Source: an uncultured Oscillibacter sp. (GTDB lineage: Bacteria; Bacillota; Clostridia; Oscillospirales; Oscillospiraceae). Taken from it: a stretch of 60,377 nt of DNA. This document shows, piece after piece, positions 7,928 to 15,920 of this stretch (its first letter is position 1; each line of letters begins with the position of its first letter). The notes under the pieces were generated by a model. It did no database searches and had not been told where the DNA came from. It saw only the letters and a program-made list of their open reading frames with translations. Both the position numbers and the translations under genes were made by a program. The stretch spans positions 1 to 60,377 of the forward strand of contig CAMBKF010000008.1 in assembly GCA_945868085.1 (NCBI GenBank), given 5' to 3'.

Positions 7928-9223
7928 TTATAATGCGCACTTTTTACAGGGGCGGTAACCACTATTTTTTGCCCGCGTTAACGTGGTTGCGGAGCTGTTT
8001 TTGCCGCCGCAGTCCGGGTCCAGGTGGTAGCATTTGCCAGTCGGTGTAACGTATACGGTTACGCCATCGGTCTCCTTCGGATGATTTGGCTTGCTGGTCT
8101 CTTGTGATTGGCCTGGCTGGGCACCCGAAGATCCTGCGCTGCTTTGGGCTTCTTTCTCGGCGGCTTCTTTTTCTGCTTTTTCAGCCGCTTCCCGCTCAGC
8201 GGCTTCCTTTGCAGCTTGCTCCGCGGCCGCTTTTTCCTCTGCGGCCTTTTTCTCCTCTGTCAAGGTTTGTATCGTGTTTTCGGCGGAGAGTAAAGTTTGA
8301 ATATTACACACATCGCTCTTATCTGCATCGGACAGGCTATCATACTTCTGTCGAATCTCTTTCACGGTGGATTCATCCGCCAAAGAAATCGCTTGCGGCA
8401 GCTGGTTCAGGGCTAAAATGACTACGCCGGTGTCAGTTTTATTTTCAATGTGATATAGAACCTTTTTCGCACGCTCATATGTGTCTGTTTCCAATAGTGG
8501 GGCATACCGTGCGCCCACCTTCTCCATGGAGCTGTCCACGGCCTCGACTTTGCCCTTCAAATCGGGCGGCAGAGTCTCCAGGTCGATGGACTCGATCGTG
8601 CTTTGCACTTCGCTGGCAAATTTGACTTCCGTGGATGTCTGCGAAAAGCGCTCCTGTATTTGCGTATTGGAAATGGGATCGATCCGCAAAAGTTCGGCGC
8701 TTATGTCGGCTATGGTATCCTTTTTTTCGTCGATGTTTTTCTCTAGTCGCGCATAGCGCAGCAGGTTATCGGAGTCAGAATAGGATAGGCCCTCCAGCAG
8801 TTTTTCCGCCGCGTCATATTTTTTATCAATGATCAGCGCGACGGCTTCCTCATAACTTTTCTCGGCCTGTGCGTGGTTTACAATGCGTACAATTCCGGAT
8901 ATTACCAGAGAAAAAGCGATGATCACTGCGAAAATCAAAGAGAATCGGCAGGAGTTTGCTTTGGTAAATTCCCGGCCGCGCCGCGTCCGCTCTGCGGAAA
9001 TCTCAGCTTTCTTTTGGGTGGTAAATTCGGAGAGCTTTTTCATGTCCTGCTTATCCTCCTGTCTGCGTTTCATAGTGTCAATTGCTTTGACCTTGCGCAG
9101 AACACTCTTTTTTGCGGCGTCCCGCTCCTGCTGCAAGCGGACCTTCTCCTGCTCAATGGCGGTTTGGAGGTTTTTGGCTTCGTCCTTGCGCATTTTTAGC
9201 TCGTCTTTGAGGTGTTGGAACAT
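7928..9223 (-). CDS. Coiled-coil, single-pass membrane protein with C-terminal metal-binding motif
   Basis: I do not recognise a named family. The 431 residues comprise a highly charged coiled coil (1-90), one transmembrane helix (about 93-114, FSLIFAVIIAFSLVISGIV), a helical outer region resembling TPR-like repeats (about 118-310), an Ala/Glu/Lys-rich coil (about 315-355), a Ser/Gly/Pro linker, and a C-terminal Cys/His motif. The last has C398, H400, C405, C426 and C429 in a GKCYHLDPDC ... PCKKC arrangement, as seen in small zinc-binding tails of other Firmicute surface proteins. A cytoplasmic N-terminus and exported C-terminus are likely. Base composition is more AT-rich than the neighbours, which suggests acquisition. 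Start ATG 9223 has TTAGGAG upstream, and a palindromic operator overlaps the promoter. Confidence 0.7.
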   Translation of the reverse strand: MFQHLKDELKMRKDEAKNLQTAIEQEKVRLQQERDAAKKSVLRKVKAIDTMKRRQEDKQDMKKLSEFTTQKKAEISAERTRRGREFTKANSCRFSLIFAVIIAFSLVISGIVRIVNHAQAEKSYEEAVALIIDKKYDAAEKLLEGLSYSDSDNLLRYARLEKNIDEKKDTIADISAELLRIDPISNTQIQERFSQTSTEVKFASEVQSTIESIDLETLPPDLKGKVEAVDSSMEKVGARYAPLLETDTYERAKKVLYHIENKTDTGVVILALNQLPQAISLADESTVKEIRQKYDSLSDADKSDVCNIQTLLSAENTIQTLTEEKKAAEEKAAAEQAAKEAAEREAAEKAEKEAAEKEAQSSAGSSGAQPGQSQETSKPNHPKETDGVTVYVTPTGKCYHLDPDCGGKNSSATTLTRAKNSGYRPCKKCAL

Positions 9224-9246
9224 ATAATAACTCCTAACTTATATGT

Positions 9247-9293
9247 TTTTTCGGTAAATTTAGCATACCATATTTTACCGAAAAATCAATAGA
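9247..9293 (-). promoter_or_regulatory. Promoter overlapped by a 12-bp inverted repeat
   Basis: TTTTTCGGTAAA (9247-9258) is repeated inverted at 9274-9285 with a 15-bp spacer. On the minus strand a promoter (TTGATT near -35, 16-bp spacer, TATGCT at -10) runs through it, so one arm lies in the spacer and the other just after the -10. This fits a repressor operator for the coiled-coil membrane protein gene. Confidence 0.6.
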
Positions 9294-9335
9294 AAAAATC
9301 AAAACTTGTAAAAATATGGAAATTTATCTGTTGAC

Positions 9336-9374
9336 AAAACCCGAGGGACAGGCATTGCCTGTCCCTCGGGTTTT
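9336..9374 (-). terminator. Terminator of the glyS unit
   Basis: A perfect 18-bp stem (9336-9353 with 9357-9374) with an ATT loop, bounded by A4 and T4, lies after the small ORF downstream of glyS. It is symmetric enough to act in either direction. Confidence 0.93.
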
Positions 9375-9378
9375 CTAT

Positions 9379-9501
9379 TTACTTCTTTTTCTTGGTCCGC
9401 TGGTCGATCTTCTTGCCTGCCCACTGGGCCAGCTTTACGCAGGCGGCGGTGGTCACGGCCAGCAGAGCGGCGCCTGCGGCCAATTGCTTTTTCAGCTTCA
9501 T
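9379..9501 (-). CDS. 40-residue hydrophobic-basic small protein
   Basis: An ORF of 40 codons lies 19 bp downstream of glyS and just before the terminator. It begins MKLKKQLAAGAALLAVTTAA and ends in a strongly basic tail (GKKIDQRTKKKK). The centre could form one short membrane helix. A weak AAAGGT/TAGGT site precedes the ATG. The position, clean reading frame and terminator directly after the stop favour a real gene, but I recognise no family. Confidence 0.5.
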   Translation of the reverse strand: MKLKKQLAAGAALLAVTTAACVKLAQWAGKKIDQRTKKKK

Positions 9502-9520
9502 ACCTATTTATACCTTTATA

Positions 9521-10942
9521 TCAGTACGCCAGCTTCTCGGCCAGGTACGCCTTCAGCTCGCTGATGGGCACGCGCACCTGCTCCATGCTGTCCCGCTCAC
9601 GGACGGTGACGCAGTTGTCGCCGGCCTTTTCGGCGTCGCCCACGGTGTCAAAGTCCACGGTGATGCAGAAGGGCGTACCCACTTCGTCCTCCCGACGATA
9701 GCGCTTGCCGATGGAGCCGGTCTCGTCAAAGTCGATCATCCACTCCTTGGCCAAGTCCTCGTAGATCTTCCGGGCGGGCTCGGAGAGCTTCTTGCTCAGG
9801 GGCAGGATGGCCGCCTTGTAGGGGGCCAGAGCCGGGTGCAGGTGCAGCACCACGCGCACGTCGTTCTTGCTCTCGTCCACCACTTCCTCATCGTAGGCAT
9901 CGCACAGCACGGCCAGCACGCTGCGCTCCACGCCCAGGGACGGCTCCACTACATAGGGAATGTAGCGCTGGTTGGTCTCGGGATCAAAGTAGGTCAGGTC
10001 CTTGCCGGAGGTGTTCTGGTGCTGGGTCAGGTCGTAGTCGGTGCGGTCCGCCACGCCCCACAGCTCGCCCCAGCCGAAGGGGAACAGGAACTCAAAGTCC
10101 GTGGTGGCCTTGGAGTAGAAGCACAGCTCCTCCGGGTCGTGGTCCCGCAGGCGCAGGTTCTCGTCCTTCAGGCCGATGCCCAGCAGCCAGTTGTGGCAGA
10201 AGGTGCGCCAGTAGTTGAACCACTCCAGATCGGTGCCGGGCTTGCAGAAGAACTCCAGCTCCATCTGCTCGAACTCCCGGACGCGGAAGATGAAGTTGCC
10301 CGGGGTGATCTCATTGCGGAAGGACTTACCGATCTGGCACACGCCGAAGGGCAGCTTGCGCCGGGTGGTGCGCTGGGTGTTGACAAAGTTGGTGAAGATG
10401 CCCTGGGCGGTCTCGGGCCGCAGGTAAACGGTGTTCTTGGCATCCTCGGTGACGCCCTGGAAGGTCTTGAACATCAGGTTGAACTGCCGGATGTCGGTGA
10501 AATTATGCTTGCCGCAGGTGGGGCAGGGAATGTTCTTGTCGTCGATATACTCCTTCATCTCCTGCTGGGAGAAGGCATCGATGGGCTTGGGCAGCTCCAC
10601 GCCGTTTTCATGGGCCCAGTCCTCAATGAGCTTGTCGGCCCGGAAGCGCTCCTTGCACTCCTTGCAGTCCATGAGGGGATCAGAGAAGCCCGCCAGATGG
10701 CCGCTGGCCACCCAGGTCTGGGGATTCATCAGAATGGCTGCATCCTGGCCCACGTTGTAGGGATTCTCCTGGACGAACTTCTTCCACCAGGCCTTCTTGA
10801 TGTTGTTCTTCAGCTCCACACCCAGGGGGCCGTAGTCCCAGGTGTTGGCCAGGCCGCCGTAGATCTCGGACCCGGCGAAAATGAAGCCGCGGTTTTTACA
10901 CAGGGCAACGATCTTGTCCATGGTCTTTTCGGTGTTTTTCAT
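9521..10942 (-). CDS. glyS: Glycyl-tRNA synthetase, single-chain (dimeric) type
   Basis: This class II synthetase charges tRNA-Gly with glycine. The 473-residue chain is the eukaryote/archaea-like alpha2 type found in many Firmicutes, not the alpha2-beta2 type. It begins with a typical N-terminus ([20 protein letters not shown]). It has a zinc-type CxxC segment (DCKEC), motif 2 ([20 protein letters not shown]) and motif 3 ([15 protein letters not shown]), and ends with an anticodon-binding domain ([16 protein letters not shown]). The gene is preceded by a glycyl T-box leader, so uncharged tRNA-Gly should induce it. Start ATG 10942 follows a GGAGAATCGCT ribosome site. Confidence 0.97.
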   Translation of the reverse strand: MKNTEKTMDKIVALCKNRGFIFAGSEIYGGLANTWDYGPLGVELKNNIKKAWWKKFVQENPYNVGQDAAILMNPQTWVASGHLAGFSDPLMDCKECKERFRADKLIEDWAHENGVELPKPIDAFSQQEMKEYIDDKNIPCPTCGKHNFTDIRQFNLMFKTFQGVTEDAKNTVYLRPETAQGIFTNFVNTQRTTRRKLPFGVCQIGKSFRNEITPGNFIFRVREFEQMELEFFCKPGTDLEWFNYWRTFCHNWLLGIGLKDENLRLRDHDPEELCFYSKATTDFEFLFPFGWGELWGVADRTDYDLTQHQNTSGKDLTYFDPETNQRYIPYVVEPSLGVERSVLAVLCDAYDEEVVDESKNDVRVVLHLHPALAPYKAAILPLSKKLSEPARKIYEDLAKEWMIDFDETGSIGKRYRREDEVGTPFCITVDFDTVGDAEKAGDNCVTVRERDSMEQVRVPISELKAYLAEKLAY

Positions 10943-10980
10943 AGCGATTCTCCTTTATGGTAAGATTTTTCAGCTCAGTA

Positions 10981-11148
10981 AAAAACAAAAACGCCCTGAA
11001 CTGCCGACGCAGCTCAGGGCGAACTAAAAGCATAGTCCGTGGTTCCACCTGAATTCGGGTTTTCCCGCACTCTAGGGCCGTAACGGTGCCAACCGGCGGG
11101 CATTTCCTCCCGCAGCTCCGGGCCGCCACGCCCATCATCGCCTGTAAT
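10981..11148 (-). promoter_or_regulatory. Glycine-specific T-box leader of glyS
   Basis: The minus-strand leader contains the conserved T-box motif CAGGTGGAACCACGG (11038-11052), followed by a terminator stem (10992-11021) and a T-rich run. The bulge reads UGGA, whose last base would pair with the U73 discriminator of tRNA-Gly, which supports glycine specificity. GGC triplets suitable as specifier occur in the predicted stem I region near 11120-11132. The leader is compact (about 205 nt from the start site to ATG). Confidence 0.9.
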
Positions 11149-11154
11149 GCGTTT

Positions 11155-11183
11155 AGGGTATCACTTTTTGTCCCGGTAGTCAA
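11155..11183 (-). promoter_or_regulatory. Promoter of the glyS T-box transcript
   Basis: On the minus strand: TTGACT (11178-11183), a 17-bp spacer and TACCCT (11155-11160). This places the start near 11148, directly before the T-box stem I sequence. Confidence 0.7.
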
Positions 11184-11322
11184 GAGGGAATTTTGCGGGG
11201 AAGCGAAAAAGGGTCTCGCAGGGAGCAGCGTCCGCGGCAGAGCAAAAACGGCAGGGCACGGAGGATGCGGATCACCACACCGGTGACAGGGTAGAAGCGC
11301 ACCGCCCGGCAGCCACCCGGTT

Positions 11323-11512
11323 GGGGCGATGTGGGCATCGCCCCCTACGCATAACAAGAAAGCTGGTGCCAGCGGGGCGTCGAGGACGCCGCCCCCTACG
11401 GTTTTTTATCGGTAACCGGTGCGTAGGGGTCGGCCTCCCGGACGACCCGAACCGGATTTGCACCGCATTCCATGTAAAAAACTGTCATTACGAAGCCGGT
11501 GCGCACACCGGC
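11323..11512. repeat. Cluster of REP-like palindromes
   Basis: Four palindromes lie between the glyS leader and rpsT: 11323-11344 (9-bp arms), 11374-11393, 11427-11448 and 11495-11512 (7-bp arms, CGCA loop). Several are flanked by CCTACG or CGTAGGGG. The last sits in a CATTACGAAGCC context that is an inverted relative of the ATTGCCAC...GCAATGACA elements at 44204, 44615 and 57579. I see no coding sequence here. Confidence 0.75.
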
Positions 11513-11553
11513 TGCGGCGATCCGCATCCCTCGTCCCCCTCAAAATGGGCAAA

Positions 11554-11580
11554 AAAAGGACACCCTGTGGGTGTCCTTTT
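11554..11580 (-). terminator. Terminator of rpsT
   Basis: A 12-bp stem (11554-11565 with 11569-11580) has a TGT loop and a T run on the minus strand (A run 11551-11557 on plus). It lies 11 bp past the rpsT stop. Confidence 0.93.
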
Positions 11581-11591
11581 GGTTTGGTTCA

Positions 11592-11855
11592 TCAGCCAAT
11601 GTTGTTCAGCTTCAGAGTCAGCGCGCTCTTCTTGTGGGCTGCGTTGTTCTTGTGCAGCAGGCCCTTAGCGGCGGCCTTGTCGATGCTCTTCACTGCAACC
11701 TTGTAAGCGCCCTCGGCCTCGGTGCGATTGCCTTCAACGGCAGCAGCCTCGAACTTCTTGATAGCAGTCTTCAGTGCGGACTTATTGGCTTTGTTGCGAG
11801 CATTTCTCGCCTCTGCCACCAGAACACGCTTCTTAGCAGACTTGATATTCGGCAA
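11592..11855 (-). CDS. rpsT: 30S ribosomal protein S20
   Basis: S20 binds 16S rRNA early in small-subunit assembly. The 87-residue basic helical protein starts with the family hallmark PNIKSAKKR. I place the start at TTG 11855, because GGGGAGGTG ends about six bases upstream and S20 proteins begin at this point. The ATT/ATG-type extension to 11879 adds eight residues without homology. It is monocistronic, with its own terminator, and divergent from gpr. Confidence 0.95.
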   Translation of the reverse strand: MPNIKSAKKRVLVAEARNARNKANKSALKTAIKKFEAAAVEGNRTEAEGAYKVAVKSIDKAAAKGLLHKNNAAHKKSALTLKLNNIG

Positions 11856-12041
11856 ACCAAACACCTCCCCGATGATCAATTTCGCGCTTCAGAAAAAAAC
11901 ATCCACGCAGGATGATATTTTAGCATTGTTTCTTTCAAATTGCAAGTCTTTTTTTGAGATTTGCCGGAAAAAATTGAATATTTTCTGATTCCGGCGGCAA
12001 ACTACAGTTCAGCCACAACATTTTGTGTTTTCAGAAGGGGT

Positions 12042-12914
12042 GTGACCACAAGCGTGAGCGTACTGGGAACGGATCTGGCGCTGGAAGCGGCCCAGGCACA
12101 GCTGAAAACCACCCGTCTCACCAGTCGGCCGGGCCTGGCGGTGCGCCGGCGGGTGCGGGACGGCTACGCCCTGACGGCCATGGATCTCACAGACCCGCAG
12201 CAGGCGGAGAAGCTGGGACGGCCTGTGGGGAAATACATCACCATGGAGCTGGCGCCCTACCTGCAGCGGCAGCGGGATTTCTTCGCCCGGGGCGCCCGGT
12301 GCATTGCCCGGGAGCTGACGGCGCTGCTGCCGGAGGGCGATAGGCCGGTGCTGGTGGTGGGCCTGGGCAACCGCTCCCTGACGGCGGACGCTGTGGGCCC
12401 TCTGGCCCTGCCGCACATCCTGGTGACGCGGCACATGCTGCAGGCCATGCCGGAGGAGTTCGCAGGCTTTTCCTCCGTAGCGGCCCTGGCCACCGGGGTC
12501 CTGGCGGAGACGGGTCTGGAGAGCTCCGAGCTCATCGCCGCGGCGGCGGAAAAAATAAGCCCCCGGTGCGTCATCGTTCTGGACGCCCTGGCCGCCGCCG
12601 GCCGGGAAAAGCTCTGCGCCGTGCTGCAGCTGACGGACACAGGACTGACCCCGGGCTCCGGGGTGGGCAATCATCGCCGGGAGGTATCCCAGAATACTCT
12701 GGGGGTGCCGGTGCTGGCCCTTGGCCTGCCCACGGTGATCCGGGCGGATCAGCTCATAGGCGAGGAGGCCCCGGCAGAGGGGGATGCCTTGTTCGTCACG
12801 CCCCGGGACATCGACCAGCGGGTGCGGGAGCTGAGCCGCATGATGGCCTACGGCATCGACCTGGCCCTGCAGCCACACCTGACCGTGGAGGACATCGCGG
12901 GGCTGCTGGGGTGA
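12042..12914 (+). CDS. gpr: Germination protease GPR (spore SASP protease)
   Basis: GPR is the aspartate-type protease that degrades the small acid-soluble DNA-protecting proteins of spores at germination. The 290-residue product shows the family motifs VLVVGLGNRSLTADAVGP, PHILVTRHML, the VIVLDALAA segment and GSGVGNHRREV. The N-terminal TDLALEA stretch matches the maturation region. Its presence is direct evidence that the organism belongs to a spore-forming lineage. The start is ambiguous between GTG 12042, very close to an AGAAGGGG site, and GTG 12054. The upstream ATG 11961 is unlikely. Confidence 0.93.
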   Translation: MTTSVSVLGTDLALEAAQAQLKTTRLTSRPGLAVRRRVRDGYALTAMDLTDPQQAEKLGRPVGKYITMELAPYLQRQRDFFARGARCIARELTALLPEGDRPVLVVGLGNRSLTADAVGPLALPHILVTRHMLQAMPEEFAGFSSVAALATGVLAETGLESSELIAAAAEKISPRCVIVLDALAAAGREKLCAVLQLTDTGLTPGSGVGNHRREVSQNTLGVPVLALGLPTVIRADQLIGEEAPAEGDALFVTPRDIDQRVRELSRMMAYGIDLALQPHLTVEDIAGLLG

Positions 12915-12919
12915 AGGGG

Positions 12920-12946
12920 AAAAAAAGCCCCCGGCCTGGCCGGGGG
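12920..12946 (-). terminator. Terminator between gpr and the convergent membrane-protein gene
   Basis: A GC-rich hairpin (12928-12946) is followed on the minus strand by a seven-base T run (12920-12926). It mainly serves the minus-strand gene and also lies 14 bp after the gpr stop. Confidence 0.85.
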
Positions 12947-12952
12947 ACATGT

Positions 12953-13204
12953 TTATTTCACCTTTTGATTGATTTCATGCAGCAACCGAATCACTTCTGA
13001 AAATCCCAGCATCAATGTACCAGACAAGGCGCCTGCAACCCAGAACAGCAGTATGGTCAAAAAGCTTTCCGCTTCCTGCCCCACCATAATTCCGGCGATG
13101 AAGCAGCAGGCATATATAACGATGGCGATGATCTTTATGATTTTTGCGGCGAGGTTGCTCGAAGCGCTGGTAGCCGTGGTTCCCGGGTGAATGTTCGTTT
13201 CCAT
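12953..13204 (-). CDS. Small two-helix membrane protein, unknown function
   Basis: The 83-residue product has a Thr/Ser-rich N-terminus (about 20 residues), two hydrophobic helices (about 22-42, IIKIIAIVIYACCFIAGIMVG, and 48-68, LTILLFWVAGALSGTLMLGF), and a basic amphipathic tail (EVIRLLHEINQKVK). I recognise no family. A consensus ribosome site (TTAGGAGGGATATACT) precedes ATG 13204. It is divergent from a small XRE-type repressor gene, and the two share an operator-like inverted repeat. Both genes are bounded by terminators, so they form a self-contained two-gene unit. Confidence 0.75.
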   Translation of the reverse strand: METNIHPGTTATSASSNLAAKIIKIIAIVIYACCFIAGIMVGQEAESFLTILLFWVAGALSGTLMLGFSEVIRLLHEINQKVK

Positions 13205-13228
13205 AGTATATCCCTCCTAATATTTTGC

Positions 13229-13283
13229 TAGCAATAGTGTTAGCTGCTGACATTATGCTAACACATTTGCTATATGCTGTCAA
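13229..13283. promoter_or_regulatory. Shared operator and minus-strand promoter of the divergent pair
   Basis: A 16-bp inverted repeat (13229-13244 with 13257-13272) matches at 14 of 16 positions around a 12-bp spacer. A minus-strand promoter overlaps it: TTGACA (13278-13283), a 17-bp spacer and TAGCAT (13255-13260). A repressor bound here would block the membrane-protein gene and probably its own. Confidence 0.7.
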
Positions 13284-13312
13284 GAGAAAAATACAGACGG
13301 AGGGATACGCCC

Positions 13313-13525
13313 ATGATCCAGCGCATGATCGAGATTCGCACCGACCACGACGAGAGCCAACGGCAGCTGGCGGAGGCCATTGGCTATCACTATGTACAGG
13401 TGGCCCGCTATGAAACCGGGGTGAACACGCCGCCCATTGCCTACCTGGTAAAGTTTTGCCAGCATTATCATGTAAGTGCAGACTATGTTTTGGGCCTGCC
13501 CCGGGACGGGGATTGGCCTAGATAA
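13313..13525 (+). CDS. XRE-family helix-turn-helix repressor
   Basis: This 70-residue protein is essentially one Cro/CI-type DNA-binding domain (SQRQLAEAIGYHYVQVARYE, then TGVNTPPIAYLVKFCQHYHV and a final SADYVLGL). It is probably the repressor of the divergent 83-residue membrane-protein gene and of itself through the inverted repeat at 13229-13272. ATG 13313 is chosen over the upstream ATG 13274 because GGAGGG lies eight to nine bases before it and HTH homology begins there. Confidence 0.88.
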   Translation: MIQRMIEIRTDHDESQRQLAEAIGYHYVQVARYETGVNTPPIAYLVKFCQHYHVSADYVLGLPRDGDWPR

Positions 13526-13553
13526 AAAGCGCCGCCTTTCGGCGGCGCTTTTT
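13524..13553. terminator. Bidirectional terminator
   Basis: A 13-bp stem (13524-13536 with 13541-13553) has a TTTC loop, with A5 and T5 at its ends. It ends the repressor gene on plus and the long sugar operon on minus. A second GC-rich hairpin (CCGCTCTC/GAGAGCGG) lies just beyond, near 13578-13595. Confidence 0.93.
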
Positions 13554-13618
13554 ATTTGAGACATCTGAATATACCGACCCGCTCTCCGGAGAGCGGCCTT
13601 TTGCATTGCTTACCTTAT

Positions 13619-14389
13619 TTACTCCCATGCGAACTCCTGCATGGGCTCCGTCAGGAACACCGTCTGGGGCAGGGCCGCCGTCAGCTTGGACCGGTCCTGG
13701 TGGACCAGCGCCCGCAGGCCCATGGGGTCCTCCCCGGCAAAGGGTACATGGTACACGAAAATATGCTTCGCCCACAGCTCCGAGCGCAGCAGGGCCTGGC
13801 CCTGGGGCGAATGGTAGAAGAAGGGGTTGACGAACACCGCCTCCCACGGCTGCCCCGCGGCAAAGGCATAGGCCTCCCGATGCATATAGTCGCAGTCGGA
13901 GGTGAACAGGAAGTTTTTCCCGTGTACCTGGAGGATCATGCAGTCGCAGTCCGCGTCCGCAAAGCGGGCACCCGTGTGCTGCATGCCCACGGCCCGCACG
14001 AACACCCCGGGCTGCAGCTGATAGCCGTGGGCCGCGCCCCGGGCCATGCCCAGCCGCCACCAGGGGATCTTCTCCGCCTGGAGAAGCTGCAGCAGGTCCC
14101 CCTCCCGGTCCTCCCACTGGACCTTGGGCAGCAGCACCCGCCGCACGGAATTGTGCCGCAGGTACCGCTCCACCACCCGGGGAGTATAGTGATCCGGATG
14201 GTCATGGGTGAACAGGATGTAATCGGCATTACTAAACCGGCTGGCGCCGGTATCCATCTCCGCCAGCAGCGTCTCCGGCACCCGGCTGAAGGGATAGTTC
14301 CCCTCCCCGTGGAGGGCGTCCACCAGGAAGCGGAGGCCGCCCGCCTCCAGCAGGACGCCTGCGCTGGCTGCCAATGTGACACGCACCAT
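13619..14389 (-). CDS. Metallo-beta-lactamase-fold hydrolase
   Basis: The 256-residue protein carries the MBL metal motif FTHDHPDHYTP and later metal-ligand candidates (TSDCDYMH and an H near the end, FVYHVPF). It is the last gene of the sugar operon and begins one base after the lyxK stop, so the two are surely co-transcribed and probably translationally coupled. In E. coli the related ula operon contains an MBL-fold lactonase (UlaG). This protein is not obviously UlaG, but a lactonase or phosphodiester hydrolase acting on a sugar derivative would suit the context. The substrate is unknown. Confidence 0.75.
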   Translation of the reverse strand: MVRVTLAASAGVLLEAGGLRFLVDALHGEGNYPFSRVPETLLAEMDTGASRFSNADYILFTHDHPDHYTPRVVERYLRHNSVRRVLLPKVQWEDREGDLLQLLQAEKIPWWRLGMARGAAHGYQLQPGVFVRAVGMQHTGARFADADCDCMILQVHGKNFLFTSDCDYMHREAYAFAAGQPWEAVFVNPFFYHSPQGQALLRSELWAKHIFVYHVPFAGEDPMGLRALVHQDRSKLTAALPQTVFLTEPMQEFAWE

Positions 14390-14390
14390 A

Positions 14391-15896
14391 TCAGCTCAGG
14401 GCCTCAATATCCCCCCACAGGGGATCCAGGGCGTCGATGAGACGGCGGTACATGGCGTACTTCTTCTGATAGTAGGCGTGCTTTTCCGGGTCGGGCTGAT
14501 ACACCCGGCGGATGTCCGTAAACCGCTCCACCGCCTGGTACATATCCGCAAACACGCCCACGCCTACGCCGGCGGCCATGGCAGCACCCATGGCGCCCAG
14601 CTCCTCCGCCTCGGACACCTCCACCTGAGCGCCCAGGGCATCGGCAAAGATCTGCATCCACACGGCGGACCGGGCGCCGCCGCCGGCGATGCGCACGGTC
14701 TTGGGCGGGTCGCGGAACTTCAGCAGCCGGTCAATGTGATACATGTGGCAGAACACCACGCCCTCATAGATGGCCCGGAGCATATCGCCTATGTCATGGC
14801 CGCCCTTCAGGCCCACGAAGGTGCCCTTGGCATCGATATTGACATTGGTGCCGTACAGGAACGGCAGGAACAGGATGCTGCTGTGCAGGTCGCTCTGCTC
14901 CACCATGCGGTTGACGGCGTCATAGCCGCAGAAGGTCTGGCCCTGCCGGCGCAGAAACGTCTGCAGGAACCACTCCAGGTTCGTGGCGGAGGTGGGGCTG
15001 CCCTCCAATATCAGCTGATAGCCGGGCAGGCAGTAATAAAAGGCGCTGAAAATGTCCTTGGAATACAGGGGCCGCCGGGTGATGAACGTATTCACCCCCC
15101 AGGTGCCGATGATCATGCCCAGCTGCTCCTCCCGGGTGATGCCCTGGGAGATGATGCTGGCCACGGTGTCGATCAGGCCGCCCACCACCGGCGTGCCCTC
15201 TGCAAGTCCCGTCAGCGCCGCGCACTGGGCGGTGACATAGCCGCCGATCTCGGTGCTCTCCAGCAGCTTCGGCGGGAACTTGTCCATATAAGCGCCGATC
15301 CCCAGGCGCTCCGCAATTTCCGGGCTGAGACGCCGGGTGTCCAGGTCCATGAGACTTTGGGAGGAGGCCTCGGTAGTCTCCATGGCGAACACGCCCGTCA
15401 GCAGGAAGCGGGCATAGTCCTTGGCGGTGACGAATACGTCCGCCCGGCGCAGAGTGTCCGGATCGTGCCGGGCAAACCACGCCACCAGGGCAGAGGTCTG
15501 GCCGGCCCACAGGATCTGCCGGGTCTTGGGCAGGATGGCGTCCAGGGTGCCGTCCTCATTCCACTGGCGGATGAACTCCTTGGCCCGCAGATCGCTGCTG
15601 AGAATGGCGGGGTACACCGGCGTTCCGTCGGCTTTGAACATATACAGGCCGTTGGCCTGGCCGGTGACGCCGATGGCGGCAATATCGCCGCCGGCAACGC
15701 CCGACTGCCGCAGCACATCGGCAATGGCGCCGTAGACGCAATCCCGGATCTGCATGGGGTCGCGCTGGCAATACTCCGGCTGCGGCGTCAGGGTGTCCAT
15801 CTTCCTGCCGCAGGCGCACACTTCATGGCCCGCCGCATCATAGATGGCCGCCTTGGCCACGCTGCCGCCTATATCCACGCCCATTAGGTATCGCAT
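14391..15896 (-). CDS. lyxK: L-xylulose kinase (FGGY family)
   Basis: This is the probable kinase for L-xylulose, giving L-xylulose-5-phosphate. The 501-residue chain resembles E. coli LyxK along its length: LTPQPEYCQRD, GVTGQANGLYMF, YPAILSSDLRA, LPKTRQILWAGQTSALV, EGSPTSATNLEWF, LFLPFLYGTN, RAIYEGVVFCHMYHIDRL and YQKKYAMYRRLIDAL all have close counterparts there. The N-terminal MGVDIGGSVAKAAIYD is the phosphate-binding motif and RIAGGGARSAVWMQ the adenosine site. It is followed by the MBL gene and preceded 24 bp upstream by the 3-epimerase gene, whose product uses its output. The assignment rests on remembered similarity. Confidence 0.87.
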   Translation of the reverse strand: MRYLMGVDIGGSVAKAAIYDAAGHEVCACGRKMDTLTPQPEYCQRDPMQIRDCVYGAIADVLRQSGVAGGDIAAIGVTGQANGLYMFKADGTPVYPAILSSDLRAKEFIRQWNEDGTLDAILPKTRQILWAGQTSALVAWFARHDPDTLRRADVFVTAKDYARFLLTGVFAMETTEASSQSLMDLDTRRLSPEIAERLGIGAYMDKFPPKLLESTEIGGYVTAQCAALTGLAEGTPVVGGLIDTVASIISQGITREEQLGMIIGTWGVNTFITRRPLYSKDIFSAFYYCLPGYQLILEGSPTSATNLEWFLQTFLRRQGQTFCGYDAVNRMVEQSDLHSSILFLPFLYGTNVNIDAKGTFVGLKGGHDIGDMLRAIYEGVVFCHMYHIDRLLKFRDPPKTVRIAGGGARSAVWMQIFADALGAQVEVSEAEELGAMGAAMAAGVGVGVFADMYQAVERFTDIRRVYQPDPEKHAYYQKKYAMYRRLIDALDPLWGDIEALS

Positions 15897-15920
15897 GGCA
15901 ATAGACCTCCTCCGTTTCCA

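Noticed and set aside
13619-14389. Calling the MBL-fold protein UlaG (ascorbate-6-P lactonase)
   Set aside because: The context is suggestive, but no UlaD or ascorbate PTS is present and the sequence does not show the UlaG features I remember beyond the HDHPDH motif.
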